A DNA stretch of 64,000 bases from Thalassospira lucentensis (GCF_011806425.1 NZ_JAATOV010000001.1:372001-436000); one strand, 5' to 3'. Shown: positions 27,226-35,959, counted from the stretch's first letter. Notes: a model not told the origin generated them from the sequence alone. Program-made: numbers and translations.

Positions 27226-28656
27226 TTAAGCAGCAGCTTCTTTGCGCGCCAGCAAATATTCATCGATCCGATCCGCCGCATCACGGCCATCACGGATTGC
27301 CCAAACCACAAGCGATGCACCGCGCGCGATGTCACCAGCAGCAAACACACCATCAAGATTGGTCATCATCGAGCGGAAATCGATTTTGACGGTCCCCCAA
27401 CGCGACACACCAAGTTCCGGCGCATCAAACAAGGTCGGCAGATCTTCGGGTTCAAAGCCAAGCGCTGTGATGACCATGTCGGCATCCATCGTGTAGCTTG
27501 ATCCTTCGATCAGTTCCGGGCTTTGACGGCCACCGGCATCCGGGGCCCCAAGACGCATTTTAACCGCACGAACACCCGTGACTTTGTCATCGCCAAGGAA
27601 AGCTTCGGGGTTGGTCAGCCAAACGAATTCAACACCTTCTTCTTCGGCATTGGCAACTTCGCGCTGGGAACCTGGCATATTGGCGCGGTCACGGCGATAC
27701 AGACATTTGACCGATTTCGCACCCTGACGGATCGCAGTACGGACACAGTCCATCGCGGTATCACCCCCACCGACAACGACAACATTCTTGCCGTTGGCGT
27801 TAAGTGTTCCGTCATTATACGCCGGGACATCATCGCCAAGACCATGACGGTTCGAGGTCGTCAGATATTCCAGTGCCGGATAAATGTTCGACAGACCAAC
27901 ACCGGGCAATTTCAGATCGCGCGCCTTGTAAACACCGGTTGCGATCAGAACGCTGTCATGTTTGCGACGAAGGTCTTCAAGGGACGCATCACGGCCAACT
28001 TCGAATTCGGTGTGCATGATAACGCCACCTTCTTCGAGGAGTTTAACGCGACGTTCCACAACGTCTTTTTCAAGTTTAAAGCCCGGAATACCGTAAACCA
28101 ACAGACCACCCATGCGGTCATAACGGTCATAGACATGGACTTCATATCCTTTTTGGCGCAGCTGTTCGGCCGCGGCCATACCACCGGGACCACCCCCGAT
28201 AATGCCGACAGACATACCGTTTTCAGCAGCAGGCTTTGGTGGCTTGACCCAACCGTTCGCAAAGGCGGTATCGGTGATGTATTTTTCAACGGAGCCGATG
28301 GTCACGGCGCCATGCGTTGACTGTTCGATCACGCAATTGCCTTCACACAGGCGATCCTGCGGGCAAATACGCCCCGTAACTTCGGGCATATTATTGGTGG
28401 CAGCCGAGATGGCATAAGCCTCTTCAAGGCGCCCTGCCGTGGTCAAGCTCAACCAGTCGGGGATATTGTTATAAAGCGGGCAATGGGCCTGACAGAACGG
28501 AACACCGCACTGCGAGCAACGCGACGCCTGATCGGCAGCCGAGCTATCTTCGAATGGCTCATAAATTTCGTTAAAGTCTTCACGACGCGCGGACGCATCC
28601 CTTTTGTGCGGATATTTTTGTTCCAAGTGAACAAATTTCAGCATCTTCTCTGTCAT
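27226..28656 (-). CDS. gltD: Glutamate synthase (NADPH) small subunit
   Basis: A 476-residue beta subunit of glutamate synthase. The N-terminal ferredoxin-like region has two cysteine clusters, CSQCGVPFCQAHCP and CPQDRLCEGNC, that bind two 4Fe-4S centres. An FAD site follows (VGIIGGGPGGMAAAEQL, near residue 150), then the NADPH site VVVVGGGDTAMDCVR (near 290) and the second FAD motif GVFAAGDIARG. Length and order are those of GltD. It takes electrons from NADPH and passes them to GltB, encoded 30 bases downstream. Both genes share the promoter region upstream of 28656, which faces uppP divergently. Confidence 0.97.
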   Translation of the reverse strand: MTEKMLKFVHLEQKYPHKRDASARREDFNEIYEPFEDSSAADQASRCSQCGVPFCQAHCPLYNNIPDWLSLTTAGRLEEAYAISAATNNMPEVTGRICPQDRLCEGNCVIEQSTHGAVTIGSVEKYITDTAFANGWVKPPKPAAENGMSVGIIGGGPGGMAAAEQLRQKGYEVHVYDRYDRMGGLLVYGIPGFKLEKDVVERRVKLLEEGGVIMHTEFEVGRDASLEDLRRKHDSVLIATGVYKARDLKLPGVGLSNIYPALEYLTTSNRHGLGDDVPAYNDGTLNANGKNVVVVGGGDTAMDCVRTAIRQGAKSVKCLYRRDRANMPGSQREVANAEEEGVEFVWLTNPEAFLGDDKVTGVRAVKMRLGAPDAGGRQSPELIEGSSYTMDADMVITALGFEPEDLPTLFDAPELGVSRWGTVKIDFRSMMTNLDGVFAAGDIARGASLVVWAIRDGRDAADRIDEYLLARKEAAA

Positions 28657-28743
28657 GGCAGCCCTCTGGAAGGGTTTTATGTTGCGGGTTTCGTTTTATA
28701 TACGTCGCAAAATTACAAGAATCCAGCACTAATTGCAGATTAC

Positions 28744-28758
28744 GTCAGTAATGCTGAC
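28744..28758. promoter_or_regulatory. Short inverted repeat in the gltD-uppP region
   Basis: GTCAG-TAATG-CTGAC is a perfect 5+5+5 inverted repeat, 88 bases before gltD. It could be an operator for nitrogen-responsive control of gltBD, but I do not recognise the binding protein. Confidence 0.3.
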
Positions 28759-28827
28759 TTATCAGAATTGCTCAAAATCGGAATAGGCCGGTAAAGTCGG
28801 GGGAATTCAACTGTAATAAAGTTTCAT

Positions 28828-28846
28828 TAGTACCGAAATGGTACTA
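28828..28846. promoter_or_regulatory. Inverted repeat TAGTACC-GAAAT-GGTACTA
   Basis: A perfect 7-bp inverted repeat with a 5-base spacer lies 75 bases upstream of uppP and 172 upstream of gltD, in an AT-rich stretch. Its size and symmetry are those of a dimeric regulator site. The regulator and the target promoter (gltBD or uppP) are unknown. Confidence 0.45.
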
Positions 28847-28920
28847 TTTATGCATTTCGTCAGATCACGCTAAACTGCTATAAGCGATCAGTTTTTGCCG
28901 AGACAGCCATAGAGGCCGGA

Positions 28921-29751
28921 GTGACGTTACAGCATATTATTCTTCTGGCAGTCGTTCAGGGGATCACGGAATTCCTGCCCATCAGTTCATCAGGCCACCT
29001 GATCCTGACGCCTGCGCTAACAGGCGCATCAGATCAGGGTTTATTGGTCGATGTTTCGGTTCACGTTGGCACCCTTGCCGCCGTACTGATCTATTTCTGG
29101 CGCGATGTTTTTGCGATGATCGGTGGGTTCTTTGTCCTGCTGTCCGGGCGGATTAACCCCGGTGCGCGACTCGCGCTGCACATCATCCTTGCTACCATCC
29201 CGGTTGTGGCGGTTGGTTTTTACCTCAAGGTTTCTGGAATCGAAGAACAAATGCGTTCCGTGGTGATCATCGCGTGGACGACACTTGGCTTTGGCATCCT
29301 GCTTTGGGTTGCGGATCGCGTTGGCATGACGATTAACCGTCTTGAACATATGCGTTGGGGCGGTGCTCTTTTCATTGGCCTGGCACAGGTTCTGGCGCTG
29401 ATACCGGGAACCAGCCGTTCGGGTATCACCATGACCGCCGCCCGTTTCATGGGATACGAGCGATCCGACGCCGCACAGTTTTCCATGCTGATGTCGATCC
29501 CGGTGATTTTGGGTGCAGGCCTTTTGGCAGGTATCGATTTGCAGCAATCTGGCGATATGGAACTGACCCAAGATGTGTTCTTGGCTGTTGGCATGTCGTT
29601 TATTACAGCACTTATTGCGATCACGGTTTTGATGAGCTGGTTGAAACGGTCCACCTTCACCCCGTTTGCCATTTATCGCATTCTTCTGGGCGGCGGCTTG
29701 CTTGTCTGGGTGTATGCGTATGATATGGCGCCGCTCAGCCTTGGTTTTTAA
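28921..29751 (+). CDS. uppP: Undecaprenyl-diphosphate phosphatase UppP (BacA)
   Basis: A 276-residue polytopic inner-membrane phosphatase with GTG start. It regenerates the lipid carrier undecaprenyl phosphate for peptidoglycan and O-antigen synthesis and can confer bacitracin tolerance. Both active-site signatures are present: QGITEFLPISSSGHLIL near the N terminus and ALIPGTSRSGITMTAARFMG near residue 165. About seven hydrophobic segments follow the family pattern and the length is normal. It is divergent from gltD and followed by an 80-base gap before the GNAT gene. Confidence 0.97.
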   Translation: MTLQHIILLAVVQGITEFLPISSSGHLILTPALTGASDQGLLVDVSVHVGTLAAVLIYFWRDVFAMIGGFFVLLSGRINPGARLALHIILATIPVVAVGFYLKVSGIEEQMRSVVIIAWTTLGFGILLWVADRVGMTINRLEHMRWGGALFIGLAQVLALIPGTSRSGITMTAARFMGYERSDAAQFSMLMSIPVILGAGLLAGIDLQQSGDMELTQDVFLAVGMSFITALIAITVLMSWLKRSTFTPFAIYRILLGGGLLVWVYAYDMAPLSLGF

Positions 29752-29831
29752 CCCAAGCCGGAACTGACAAAAGCACCACAAACCAGACCACGCTACGCCA
29801 CACCTAAATCCTAAGACGAAGTGCCCACCAC

Positions 29832-30368
29832 ATGTATATGCGCCCACTTGATCCGATTGCCGATGGCCAAGCCCTGCATGCCATATTTGGCGATCCAGAT
29901 TGCTGCACATGGCTCGCCGATCCGGCCTTTGCCGATGTCGAAACCACCATTGCCAATTTGAAATCCTGGACCGAGGGGTTTGAGAAATGGTCTTGGACCG
30001 TCGCGCACACGGCCGATGGCCCGGCGATGGGGCGCATCGCCCTTTATAATATCGGACGGGACCCAAAGATTTGGGAAATTGCTTGCATGATTTCCCCAGC
30101 AGCACGTGGGAAAAATTATGCCGCACGGGCCTTGTCATATGCGGTTGGGGAATTGTTCAAAACAACCGACGCCCGCCGTGTCTTTGCCGATGTTGACTCG
30201 GAAAATCAGGCATCGCTTAAAACATTTGAAAAGCTGGGCTTTACCCGTGAAGGCGTCCTGCGCGGTGAATGGGAAACCCATATTGGCATTCGCGATTCGG
30301 TGATTTATGGACTGCTGCGATCAGATCCGCGCCCCGATGTGACGCCTGCCCCGATTATTATCGACTAA
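29832..30368 (+). CDS. GNAT family N-acetyltransferase (RimJ/RimL-like)
   Basis: A 178-residue acetyltransferase of the RimJ/RimL (Acetyltransf_3) type. Features: MYMRPLDPIADGQALHAIF opening, PDIA-like WEIACMISPAARGKNYAARAL (the acetyl-CoA pyrophosphate loop, R-G-K-N-Y-A in place of R/Q-G-x-G-x-A) and VDSENQASLKTFEKLGFTREG, the signature strand-helix near the C terminus. Such enzymes acetylate protein N termini or small amines using acetyl-CoA; the substrate cannot be read here. It lies 80 bases after uppP, perhaps in the same unit, and converges with the DUF3572 gene. Confidence 0.88.
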   Translation: MYMRPLDPIADGQALHAIFGDPDCCTWLADPAFADVETTIANLKSWTEGFEKWSWTVAHTADGPAMGRIALYNIGRDPKIWEIACMISPAARGKNYAARALSYAVGELFKTTDARRVFADVDSENQASLKTFEKLGFTREGVLRGEWETHIGIRDSVIYGLLRSDPRPDVTPAPIIID

Positions 30369-30402
30369 ACAGCTCGCCCAACGACAGCACAAAAGGCCGG
30401 TA

Positions 30403-30678
30403 TTAGTCCTGCCAGATCGGCCCACCCGAAAGCACGATGTGGGCCCGGGCGGGATCTTCGGGCGCGCAGTCGCAATCTTCGACAAAGCGCATCAAAAACG
30501 GTTCGTGTGAGAGCAAGAATTCAAGCACACCAACCTGCACTTCGCTTGACGCAATACCAGCGCGCAGATCATCAAGCCCCATGCCGGTTTGCGCCACCAG
30601 ACCTTGCAAAAGTTCGTCGTCACCCGCGATATGGGCAACCGCACGAATGGCAAGTGTTTCTGCTGCTTCTTTGTTCAT
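30403..30678 (-). CDS. DUF3572 family protein
   Basis: A 91-residue small soluble helical protein of the alphaproteobacterial DUF3572 family. Typical features are AETLAIRAVAHIAGDDELL at the start, a middle TGMGLDDLRAGIASSEVQVGVLEFLLSHEPFLMRFVED, and an acidic cysteine-containing tail. No enzymatic residues stand out. Members are widespread in alphaproteobacteria with no assigned function. It shares direction with the following small membrane protein gene, 33 bases away, and converges with the GNAT gene. Confidence 0.8.
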   Translation of the reverse strand: MNKEAAETLAIRAVAHIAGDDELLQGLVAQTGMGLDDLRAGIASSEVQVGVLEFLLSHEPFLMRFVEDCDCAPEDPARAHIVLSGGPIWQD

Positions 30679-30711
30679 CGTACTTTCCGTTTCACAGGCT
30701 GTTTCACAGGA

Positions 30712-31098
30712 TCATTTAAACCAGTTTGCCTTGGCCATTGCGCGCCAAACCACAAGACCGGCGACCACAATTACGCCTGCGGCAATGCCGCCCAAGCCGT
30801 TCCCGGCCACCAAAACAAGCCCCCAGAAACCGATGGTACCAAACCCAATGGCCAAACTAAGGAATGCTGACTTTGTCAGGGTGTCCTGATTTTTTTGGGC
30901 GGCCTCGGCACGTTTGATTTCATCGACAACTTCATACCACGCCAATTGCTGCCAACGGGAATATTTAAGCCCCTTGCTTGGCCCTTTGCGCAGGAAATCA
31001 TCGAGCTGCTTGACGATATTGGCCGCGCGTTCTTCGGGGGCAACATATTTGCCCAACCGTTCCTTTTTACGTGGCCCTGCGTCTTCTTTATCGGTCAT
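30712..31098 (-). CDS. Small hypothetical membrane protein with basic N terminus
   Basis: A 128-residue protein starting MTDKEDAGPRKKERLG at 31098; a GTG twelve codons earlier is the alternative. The first 80 residues are soluble and basic, with a predicted coiled helix (WYEVVDEIKRAEAAQKNQ). Two closely spaced hydrophobic segments follow (about 83-122; SLAIGFGTIGFWGLVLVAG and GIAAGVIVVAGLVVWRAM), ending in NWFK. This is a cytoplasmic domain anchored by a membrane hairpin. I do not recognise a family. It is upstream of the DUF3572 gene on the same strand. Confidence 0.65.
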   Translation of the reverse strand: MTDKEDAGPRKKERLGKYVAPEERAANIVKQLDDFLRKGPSKGLKYSRWQQLAWYEVVDEIKRAEAAQKNQDTLTKSAFLSLAIGFGTIGFWGLVLVAGNGLGGIAAGVIVVAGLVVWRAMAKANWFK

Positions 31099-31328
31099 GT
31101 TCAACGGATCACTTTCGTCATTGCCCCTACCCACAGCTTTCTATGTTCTTATGCCCAACCGATTTAAATCCGGTAAAGCCAAAAAACTTGGGGTTTGGAT
31201 GCAAGGACGCATCCACCGCCACGCCACATTCAAATGGCACCGCACGGAACAGGATTTTTGACCCAAATGTGTTTTGGGCAAAGAAGAAATCAGACATCGA
31301 TGAAATGGGTGAATTATGGGGATCGTGG

Positions 31329-31413
31329 TGCGGGCGGCCGGACTTGAACCGGCAAAGTCTTTAGGACCGACGGATTTTAAGTCCGCTGCGTTTACCAATT
31401 TCGCCACGCCCGC
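31329..31413 (-). tRNA. tRNA-Leu (anticodon UAA)
   Basis: The transcribed strand gives a complete class II tRNA of 85 bases. The acceptor stem is GCGGGCG with CGCCCGC, the D-arm carries TTGGTAAACGC, the anticodon loop is CTTAAAA with anticodon TAA (31377-31379), and a long variable arm and the T loop GGTTCAAGTCC follow. The discriminator A is followed by an encoded CCA (31326-31328). The long variable arm plus TAA anticodon identify leucine. It stands alone between the membrane-protein gene and the autotransporter-type gene. Confidence 0.98.
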
Positions 31414-31638
31414 AAGACGCACGAAGTCCGGTTTTGGAACCGGCAGATCAGGTTTCTAGCGCGGCTTTGGCGTTGGTGCAACATCCTTATTGCGACTTTT
31501 GCGACCCTTGTTTGAATTTGGTCATTTTGATCCGCGAGCCAGATATCAATGAGGCGTGATTGCCAACATCTTTTCATATTGGCTGCACATTCCCATGTCA
31601 GTACAGGACCCTATCGATCATTATAGCGCGCTTGCATT

Positions 31639-33039
31639 ATGAACAGGCCCTTGCCCATTGTCCTGATTGCCTCGGTGTGTGTGGCGGCAACTTCGCTTTA
31701 TCTGCACCGCGGTCTTTTGCCGAACTTTGTACCGCTGGCTTTTGCCGGGGACGATAGTGCGCGGCCTGACACCCCGATATTGCGCAGCGAAACCATGAAC
31801 CGGGCCAACAATCGGCGCCGTCATATGAACCGTCTGTATGAAAAGATGGACAAGGATATTTATGACAGCACGCTTGGCCCGCTTTTGCTTGATGACAGCA
31901 TATCGGAAGAAGACCAACCGGGCACAGCACTTGAGCTTGGAACCGGCGACGACGCAACGCTTGAGGCATTTGGCGGCCGGGCGGCGTTACGGTCACTTGC
32001 GCGGAAGCTTGATTTTGACAGTGCGGCGGGCACATTCCCCACCCAGTCACGTACGGCCAATGTGCCGCTAAGCATTTGGGTTGTTGGCAACCAGACCGAC
32101 CTTGAAAACCAGATTTCTGGCCGGGGATATGACCCCGGGTTAAGCGGCGATACCGTTTCAATTGATAGCGGTGTTGATTATCTGGTCGATGATGGGCTGG
32201 TTTTGGGCCTTGGCATCAGCTGGGGAAATACCGACGGCGAAACCGGTGCTCGACAGTTGCGCTATAGCGAGAACAATTTCGCGGTATCGCCCTATTTCGT
32301 TGCACGCATGACCGATTGGCTGAACCTGCGCGGCAGTTTTAGTTTCGGGCAAAGCACGATTGACCAATCGGCGATTGGCACGGGGCCAGATTCCCTTCGT
32401 TATGCCGAAACACTTGAAAGCAGCACGGTTTCAAATTCCATCGGCCTTGGTGCGCATTACGAGTTCGGCGCCATCCCGCTGACCATCCAGTTAGATGGCG
32501 ATATGATCACCGCGCGCGAATATATCGATGCGGCCAAGGCAAATGATGGCAGCAATATCGCCGCAAGCATCGCCACCACCCGTCTGTTTGATGCGCAAGC
32601 ACAGGCGCGATATCGCATCGCACTTGGCGAACACAGCATCATCCCATTTGCCGGGCAGCAAGAAACCATTGCCCTGATGAACCAAGATTACGGACGCAGC
32701 GGATCGACACGGTATTTTGTCGGCAGTGAATATGCCTATGATCCTTTGAATTTCGGCTTAAGCCTTCAGGGGTTCCGCGAATTGGGAAGTGATTCCGACC
32801 CGCTTGAAGGGGTGCGGTCGGAAGTATCGCTTTCGAGTGACCTGCCGCAAGGGTATGGCACGCTCAGCCCGTATTTGAGTGCAGAGCAAACCAATCTGTA
32901 TCTCGAAACCGGGGGCGGGATCACCCATGACTGGGGCGGCATTCCGGGGCAACTCAGCCTTGAGGTGCGGCGTAAGTTTACCTATGACATCCACCACAGC
33001 GATTATTCTGGCTTAATGACCGTGGATTTCAATTTCTAG
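31639..33039 (+). CDS. Autotransporter-type beta-barrel protein
   Basis: A 466-residue outer-membrane protein. A signal-like N terminus (MNRPLPIVLIASVCVAATSLYL, cleaved near AFAGDD) is followed by about 100 charged residues (NRANNRRRHMNRLYEKMDKD). From about residue 150 onward alternating amphipathic strands fit a 12-stranded autotransporter (AT-type) barrel: SIDSGVDYLVDDGLVLGLGISWG, LNLRGSFSFGQSTID, GLGAHYEF and a C-terminal strand ending in aromatic VDFNF, the BAM-recognition ending. There is no large passenger domain, unlike classic autotransporters. It probably acts as a porin-like or adhesion barrel. It precedes bluB in the same direction but with its own gap. Confidence 0.85.
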   Translation: MNRPLPIVLIASVCVAATSLYLHRGLLPNFVPLAFAGDDSARPDTPILRSETMNRANNRRRHMNRLYEKMDKDIYDSTLGPLLLDDSISEEDQPGTALELGTGDDATLEAFGGRAALRSLARKLDFDSAAGTFPTQSRTANVPLSIWVVGNQTDLENQISGRGYDPGLSGDTVSIDSGVDYLVDDGLVLGLGISWGNTDGETGARQLRYSENNFAVSPYFVARMTDWLNLRGSFSFGQSTIDQSAIGTGPDSLRYAETLESSTVSNSIGLGAHYEFGAIPLTIQLDGDMITAREYIDAAKANDGSNIAASIATTRLFDAQAQARYRIALGEHSIIPFAGQQETIALMNQDYGRSGSTRYFVGSEYAYDPLNFGLSLQGFRELGSDSDPLEGVRSEVSLSSDLPQGYGTLSPYLSAEQTNLYLETGGGITHDWGGIPGQLSLEVRRKFTYDIHHSDYSGLMTVDFNF

Positions 33040-33154
33040 GTCCGGGTTTCTGACAAAACAGGGTGAAAATGCATCTTGCACTTGGCGTTGATGATCGCGA
33101 CGCGTAGGGTGCTGGTCAGAACGAAGGTAACCGTCAATTCCAACAGGTTTGCGC

Positions 33155-33841
33155 ATGACCAGGCCCGATCTTAAAACCCCGGACGATGCGGGCAAAGACG
33201 CCCCAACGCCACCGGTCTTTGATCCCGAATTTCAAAAGCAGTTTATCGATCTTTTGCTGTGGCGGCGCGACGTGCGTCGGTTCCGTACCGACCCGATCCC
33301 CAAAGAAGACATTGACGGCCTGATCAAGGAAGCCTGCCTTGCACCATCAGTTGGCAATTGTCAGCCGTGGCGGTTTGTAAAGGTCAACGATACCACACGG
33401 CGCAAAGCCATCCGCGACAGTTTCGAGCGCGCCAATCAAGAGGCGCTGAACGATTATCATGGTGAACGTGCCAAGCTTTATGCATCGCTTAAGCTACAGG
33501 GCATGGATCAGGCCCCGGTACAGCTTGCGGTCTTTGCCGATGAACAAACCGAAGCCGGCATGGGGCTTGGCCGTAAAACCATGCCAGAGATGCTTGATTA
33601 TTCGGCCGTTGCCGCCGTACAGCTTTTGTGGCTGGCCGCGCGCGTTAAGGGCATTGGCGTTGGCTGGGTTTCGATTTTGGAACCCAAAACCGTGCAAGAA
33701 ACCCTTGATGTGCCCGAACACTGGCGACTGATTGCTTATCTTTGCATTGGCTATGCCCAAGAAGATCACGTTGTGCCCGAACTGGTCCGCGAAGGATGGC
33801 AGGATCGCATTGATCCAAGTGCCTTAACCCTTGAACGATAA
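33155..33841 (+). CDS. bluB: 5,6-dimethylbenzimidazole synthase BluB
   Basis: A 228-residue BluB, the oxygen-dependent nitroreductase-fold enzyme that turns reduced FMN into 5,6-dimethylbenzimidazole, the lower ligand of vitamin B12. Characteristic motifs: LLLWRRDVRRFRTDPIP near residue 35, EACLAPSVGNCQPWRFVKV around the FMN site, VGWVSILEP and AYLCIGYA near the end. Start is ATG at 33155 with ACAGG upstream; an in-frame TTG two codons earlier lacks better support. It lies 17 kb from the cobalamin riboswitch and B12-dependent mutase operon, so the organism can make the DMB part of its own cobalamin. No other cob genes are in the window. Confidence 0.95.
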   Translation: MTRPDLKTPDDAGKDAPTPPVFDPEFQKQFIDLLLWRRDVRRFRTDPIPKEDIDGLIKEACLAPSVGNCQPWRFVKVNDTTRRKAIRDSFERANQEALNDYHGERAKLYASLKLQGMDQAPVQLAVFADEQTEAGMGLGRKTMPEMLDYSAVAAVQLLWLAARVKGIGVGWVSILEPKTVQETLDVPEHWRLIAYLCIGYAQEDHVVPELVREGWQDRIDPSALTLER

Positions 33842-33916
33842 AATGGGCAAAGCCCGCGCAATGCCCGGCTTACTGCGTATTGATGAAATAAGATAACAAA
33901 AGACAAGGATATCAGG

Positions 33917-34177
33917 ATGTCTGCCGACAAAGGCCAACCGCAAAACCCGGTAAATCCGGACGCCCCGGAAAAGAAAACGCTGTCCAATGCGATCTATTTT
34001 AAGATCATGGGCTATTTGCTGACAGCGGGTTGGGTTGGCTTTATCCTGGCCATTACCGGCGGTGATACAAAACATCCGATGTTTGATTACATCTTTGTCG
34101 TGCCGCTGGCCGGTTGGATACTGGGCATGATTATCGCGCGGGTTATTCAAAAGAAAACCGGCGCGGATCGCCCCTGA
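33917..34177 (+). CDS. Small membrane protein
   Basis: An 86-residue protein with a soluble N terminus (about 1-25, proline- and asparagine-rich) and two membrane segments: YFKIMGYLLTAGWVGFILAI (about 28-46) and YIFVVPLAGWILGMIIARV (about 59-78), ending in basic residues. The pattern suggests a small inner-membrane helical hairpin. I do not recognise a family. It lies 75 bases after bluB and is closed by a strong terminator at 34201, converging with a second small membrane gene. Confidence 0.65.
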   Translation: MSADKGQPQNPVNPDAPEKKTLSNAIYFKIMGYLLTAGWVGFILAITGGDTKHPMFDYIFVVPLAGWILGMIIARVIQKKTGADRP

Positions 34178-34200
34178 TTGTCCACCCTACCGACGAAAAT

Positions 34201-34226
34201 AAAGGCGTCCATAAGGGGCGCCTTTT
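34201..34226. terminator. Terminator between two convergent small membrane genes
   Basis: AAAGGCGTCC pairs with GGGCGCCTTT (one T-G wobble) around an ATAAG-type loop, followed by T residues on the plus strand, TTTTGTGA. The A-rich flank upstream gives T residues on the minus strand too, so it serves both converging genes. Confidence 0.85.
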
Positions 34227-34245
34227 GTGATTTTGGACGATTTGA

Positions 34246-34593
34246 TCAGTATTCATCATCGTTGCGGTGACGGGTGCGTTCATCCCGGTACCGGTCATCA
34301 TCGGAAAAGCTGCCCAGCCCCATAATGCCCATGCCCAGACTGATGCCGCCAAAGGTGATGAACAGGCCAAAGAACAGCAAAAAGATATAGACCGGCGCAT
34401 CACGTGATGCCATCGCCAGACTGTAGATACCGCCAATATCAAAAAACAGCACCAAGCAGCCAAACACCAGCGCCCCCACACAGCCATACGCGGTATGTTC
34501 GATCAGGAATTTGATCATCAGGCGGCCTTCGCGCGCCGCCTGACTGTTGCGCGGGTCATCTTCTGGGTCGTTTTGGTTGTCTGACGGCGTCAT
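34246..34593 (-). CDS. Small hypothetical membrane protein
   Basis: A 115-residue protein: acidic soluble N terminus (DNQNDPEDDPRNSQ), then two hydrophobic segments (about 37-60, YGCVGALVFGCLVLFFDIGG; and 66-92, APVYIFLLFFGLFITFGGI with glycine-rich end), and an acidic/basic charged tail DDDRYRDERTRHRND. I recognise no family. It is convergent with the 33917 gene and precedes the CinA-like gene region on the same strand after a 74-base gap. The function is unknown. Confidence 0.6.
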   Translation of the reverse strand: MTPSDNQNDPEDDPRNSQAAREGRLMIKFLIEHTAYGCVGALVFGCLVLFFDIGGIYSLAMASRDAPVYIFLLFFGLFITFGGISLGMGIMGLGSFSDDDRYRDERTRHRNDDEY

Positions 34594-34667
34594 TGGCGTG
34601 GCACCCCTTACAGGAAATCAAACCAAGCATAACGTTTTTGATCAAGACGCGCCTTGATGATTAGCAA

Positions 34668-35432
34668 TTAGCCCGAAACTTCGCCGGTATCTTCCATCAC
34701 GTCGCGTCCCTGATCGGTGATCGCGATGCGAATACGCTCGGACGCCTGATTAACCTCGTCGGGGTTTTCACCACGCACGACCAAGGTTGTGCCAAGCTTT
34801 CCTTCGCGTAAAAATGGATAGGATCCGATATCGGTTTTGGGAAAATCGCCCTGAATTTCAGCAAGAACCTTGGCAATTGCGCCTTCGGGGATATAACCGC
34901 CGACGGAACGCGATACCATCGGCTTACCCCCGACCAACTGATGTTTAATGCCTTGGAACATGGCCTGCATGATCATGGGCACACCGGCCATGACATAAAC
35001 GTTTTCCATGCGAAAACCCGGTGCCTTGGAAATCGGATTATCAATCAGTTCCGCACCGACCGGGATGTGCGCCATGCGCAGGCGCGCTTCATTCAGGTCT
35101 TCGGGGTTTTCGTAATGGCTTTTCAACAGTGCATGGGCATCGGCGTTAAGTTCAATCGCCACACCAAAGGCCTTGGCAACGCATTCCGATGTGATGTCGT
35201 CATGGGTTGGGCCAATCCCGCCGGTGGTAAAGACATAATCAAATGCCGCCCGGCATTCATTGACCGTGTCGATAATGGTCTGTTCAATATCGGGAATAAC
35301 CCGTGTTTCGGCCAGACGCACACCAAGGGTATTTAGTTCCTCTGCCAAGTAGGGCAGGTTTTTGTCATGGGTTCGGCCCGACAGGATTTCATTGCCGATA
35401 ATAATCAAACATGCGCGTACCGGATCAGACAT
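34668..35432 (-). CDS. CinA-like molybdopterin-binding domain protein (competence/damage-inducible protein A family)
   Basis: A 254-residue protein of the COG1058 family. The N-terminal MoaB/MogA-like (MoCF_biosynth) fold shows ACLIIIGNEILSGRTHDKN and the nucleotide-binding loop FTTGGIGPTHDDITSE. The second half carries ENVYVMAGVPMIMQAMF and SVGGYIPEGAIAKVL, typical of the single-domain CinA-like proteins of alphaproteobacteria. The C-terminal nicotinamide-nucleotide amidohydrolase domain of full CinA is absent. Such proteins bind or hydrolyse ADP-ribose-like nucleotides. Start is ATG at 35432. It is 65 bases downstream of mutT. Confidence 0.92.
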   Translation of the reverse strand: MSDPVRACLIIIGNEILSGRTHDKNLPYLAEELNTLGVRLAETRVIPDIEQTIIDTVNECRAAFDYVFTTGGIGPTHDDITSECVAKAFGVAIELNADAHALLKSHYENPEDLNEARLRMAHIPVGAELIDNPISKAPGFRMENVYVMAGVPMIMQAMFQGIKHQLVGGKPMVSRSVGGYIPEGAIAKVLAEIQGDFPKTDIGSYPFLREGKLGTTLVVRGENPDEVNQASERIRIAITDQGRDVMEDTGEVSG

Positions 35433-35497
35433 TACATCCCCACAACTTTATTCATCTTGGTTGGTATCAAGTCATACGCATGTGATGCGCGCATGGC

Positions 35498-35959
35498 TCA
35501 GAGAAAATCGCGCAACATCGCAACAAGCGGCACGTCCGCAGGCGGCATGGGATAATCGCCCAAACGCACCGGACGCACCCATTTGACCTGTTGGCCTTCC
35601 ATCGGGGTGATGTCACCTTTCCACACCCGACACAGATAAAGCGGCATCATCAGATGGAAATCATCATAGGTGAAAGACGCGAATGTAAACGGCGCCAGGC
35701 AGCTTTCCGTGATGTCGATGCCAAGCTCTTCTTTCAGCTCACGCACAAGCGCCATTTCTGGCGTTTCCCCGGCTTCGACCTTACCCCCGGGGAACTCCCA
35801 AAGGCCGGCCATGGATTTGCCTTCTGGGCGCTGGGCGATCAGAACGCGATGATCGACGTCCACCAATGCTACTGCACTGACAAACACTGTCTTTTCGGGG
35901 GTTTTCCCCTGGCGCAGGTCAACCGACATGCAGCCCTTATCTGGTTGTTGAATGCTCAT
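35498..35959 (-). CDS. mutT: MutT-type 8-oxo-dGTP diphosphatase
   Basis: A 153-residue Nudix hydrolase. The Nudix box GGKVEAGETPEMALVRELKE with EELGI (residues 58-81) is complete (G-x5-E-x7-RE-x2-EE-x-G). Flanking features RPEGKSMAGLWEFPGG and the C-terminal WVRPVRLGDYPMPPADVP match MutT proteins that remove oxidised dGTP. In many alphaproteobacteria mutT sits with argJ, ppiC and secA. Here it lies on the far side of the lipoprotein hydrolase from secA, and argJ/ppiC lie beyond secA, so the ancestral cluster appears rearranged. An internal ATG ten codons in is a possible start. Confidence 0.92.
   Translation of the reverse strand: MSIQQPDKGCMSVDLRQGKTPEKTVFVSAVALVDVDHRVLIAQRPEGKSMAGLWEFPGGKVEAGETPEMALVRELKEELGIDITESCLAPFTFASFTYDDFHLMMPLYLCRVWKGDITPMEGQQVKWVRPVRLGDYPMPPADVPLVAMLRDFL

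Noticed and set aside
29041-30138. 365-codon minus-strand frame over uppP and the GNAT gene
   Set aside because: Uneven, basic sequence opposite a textbook UppP; it spans two real genes and their intergenic region.
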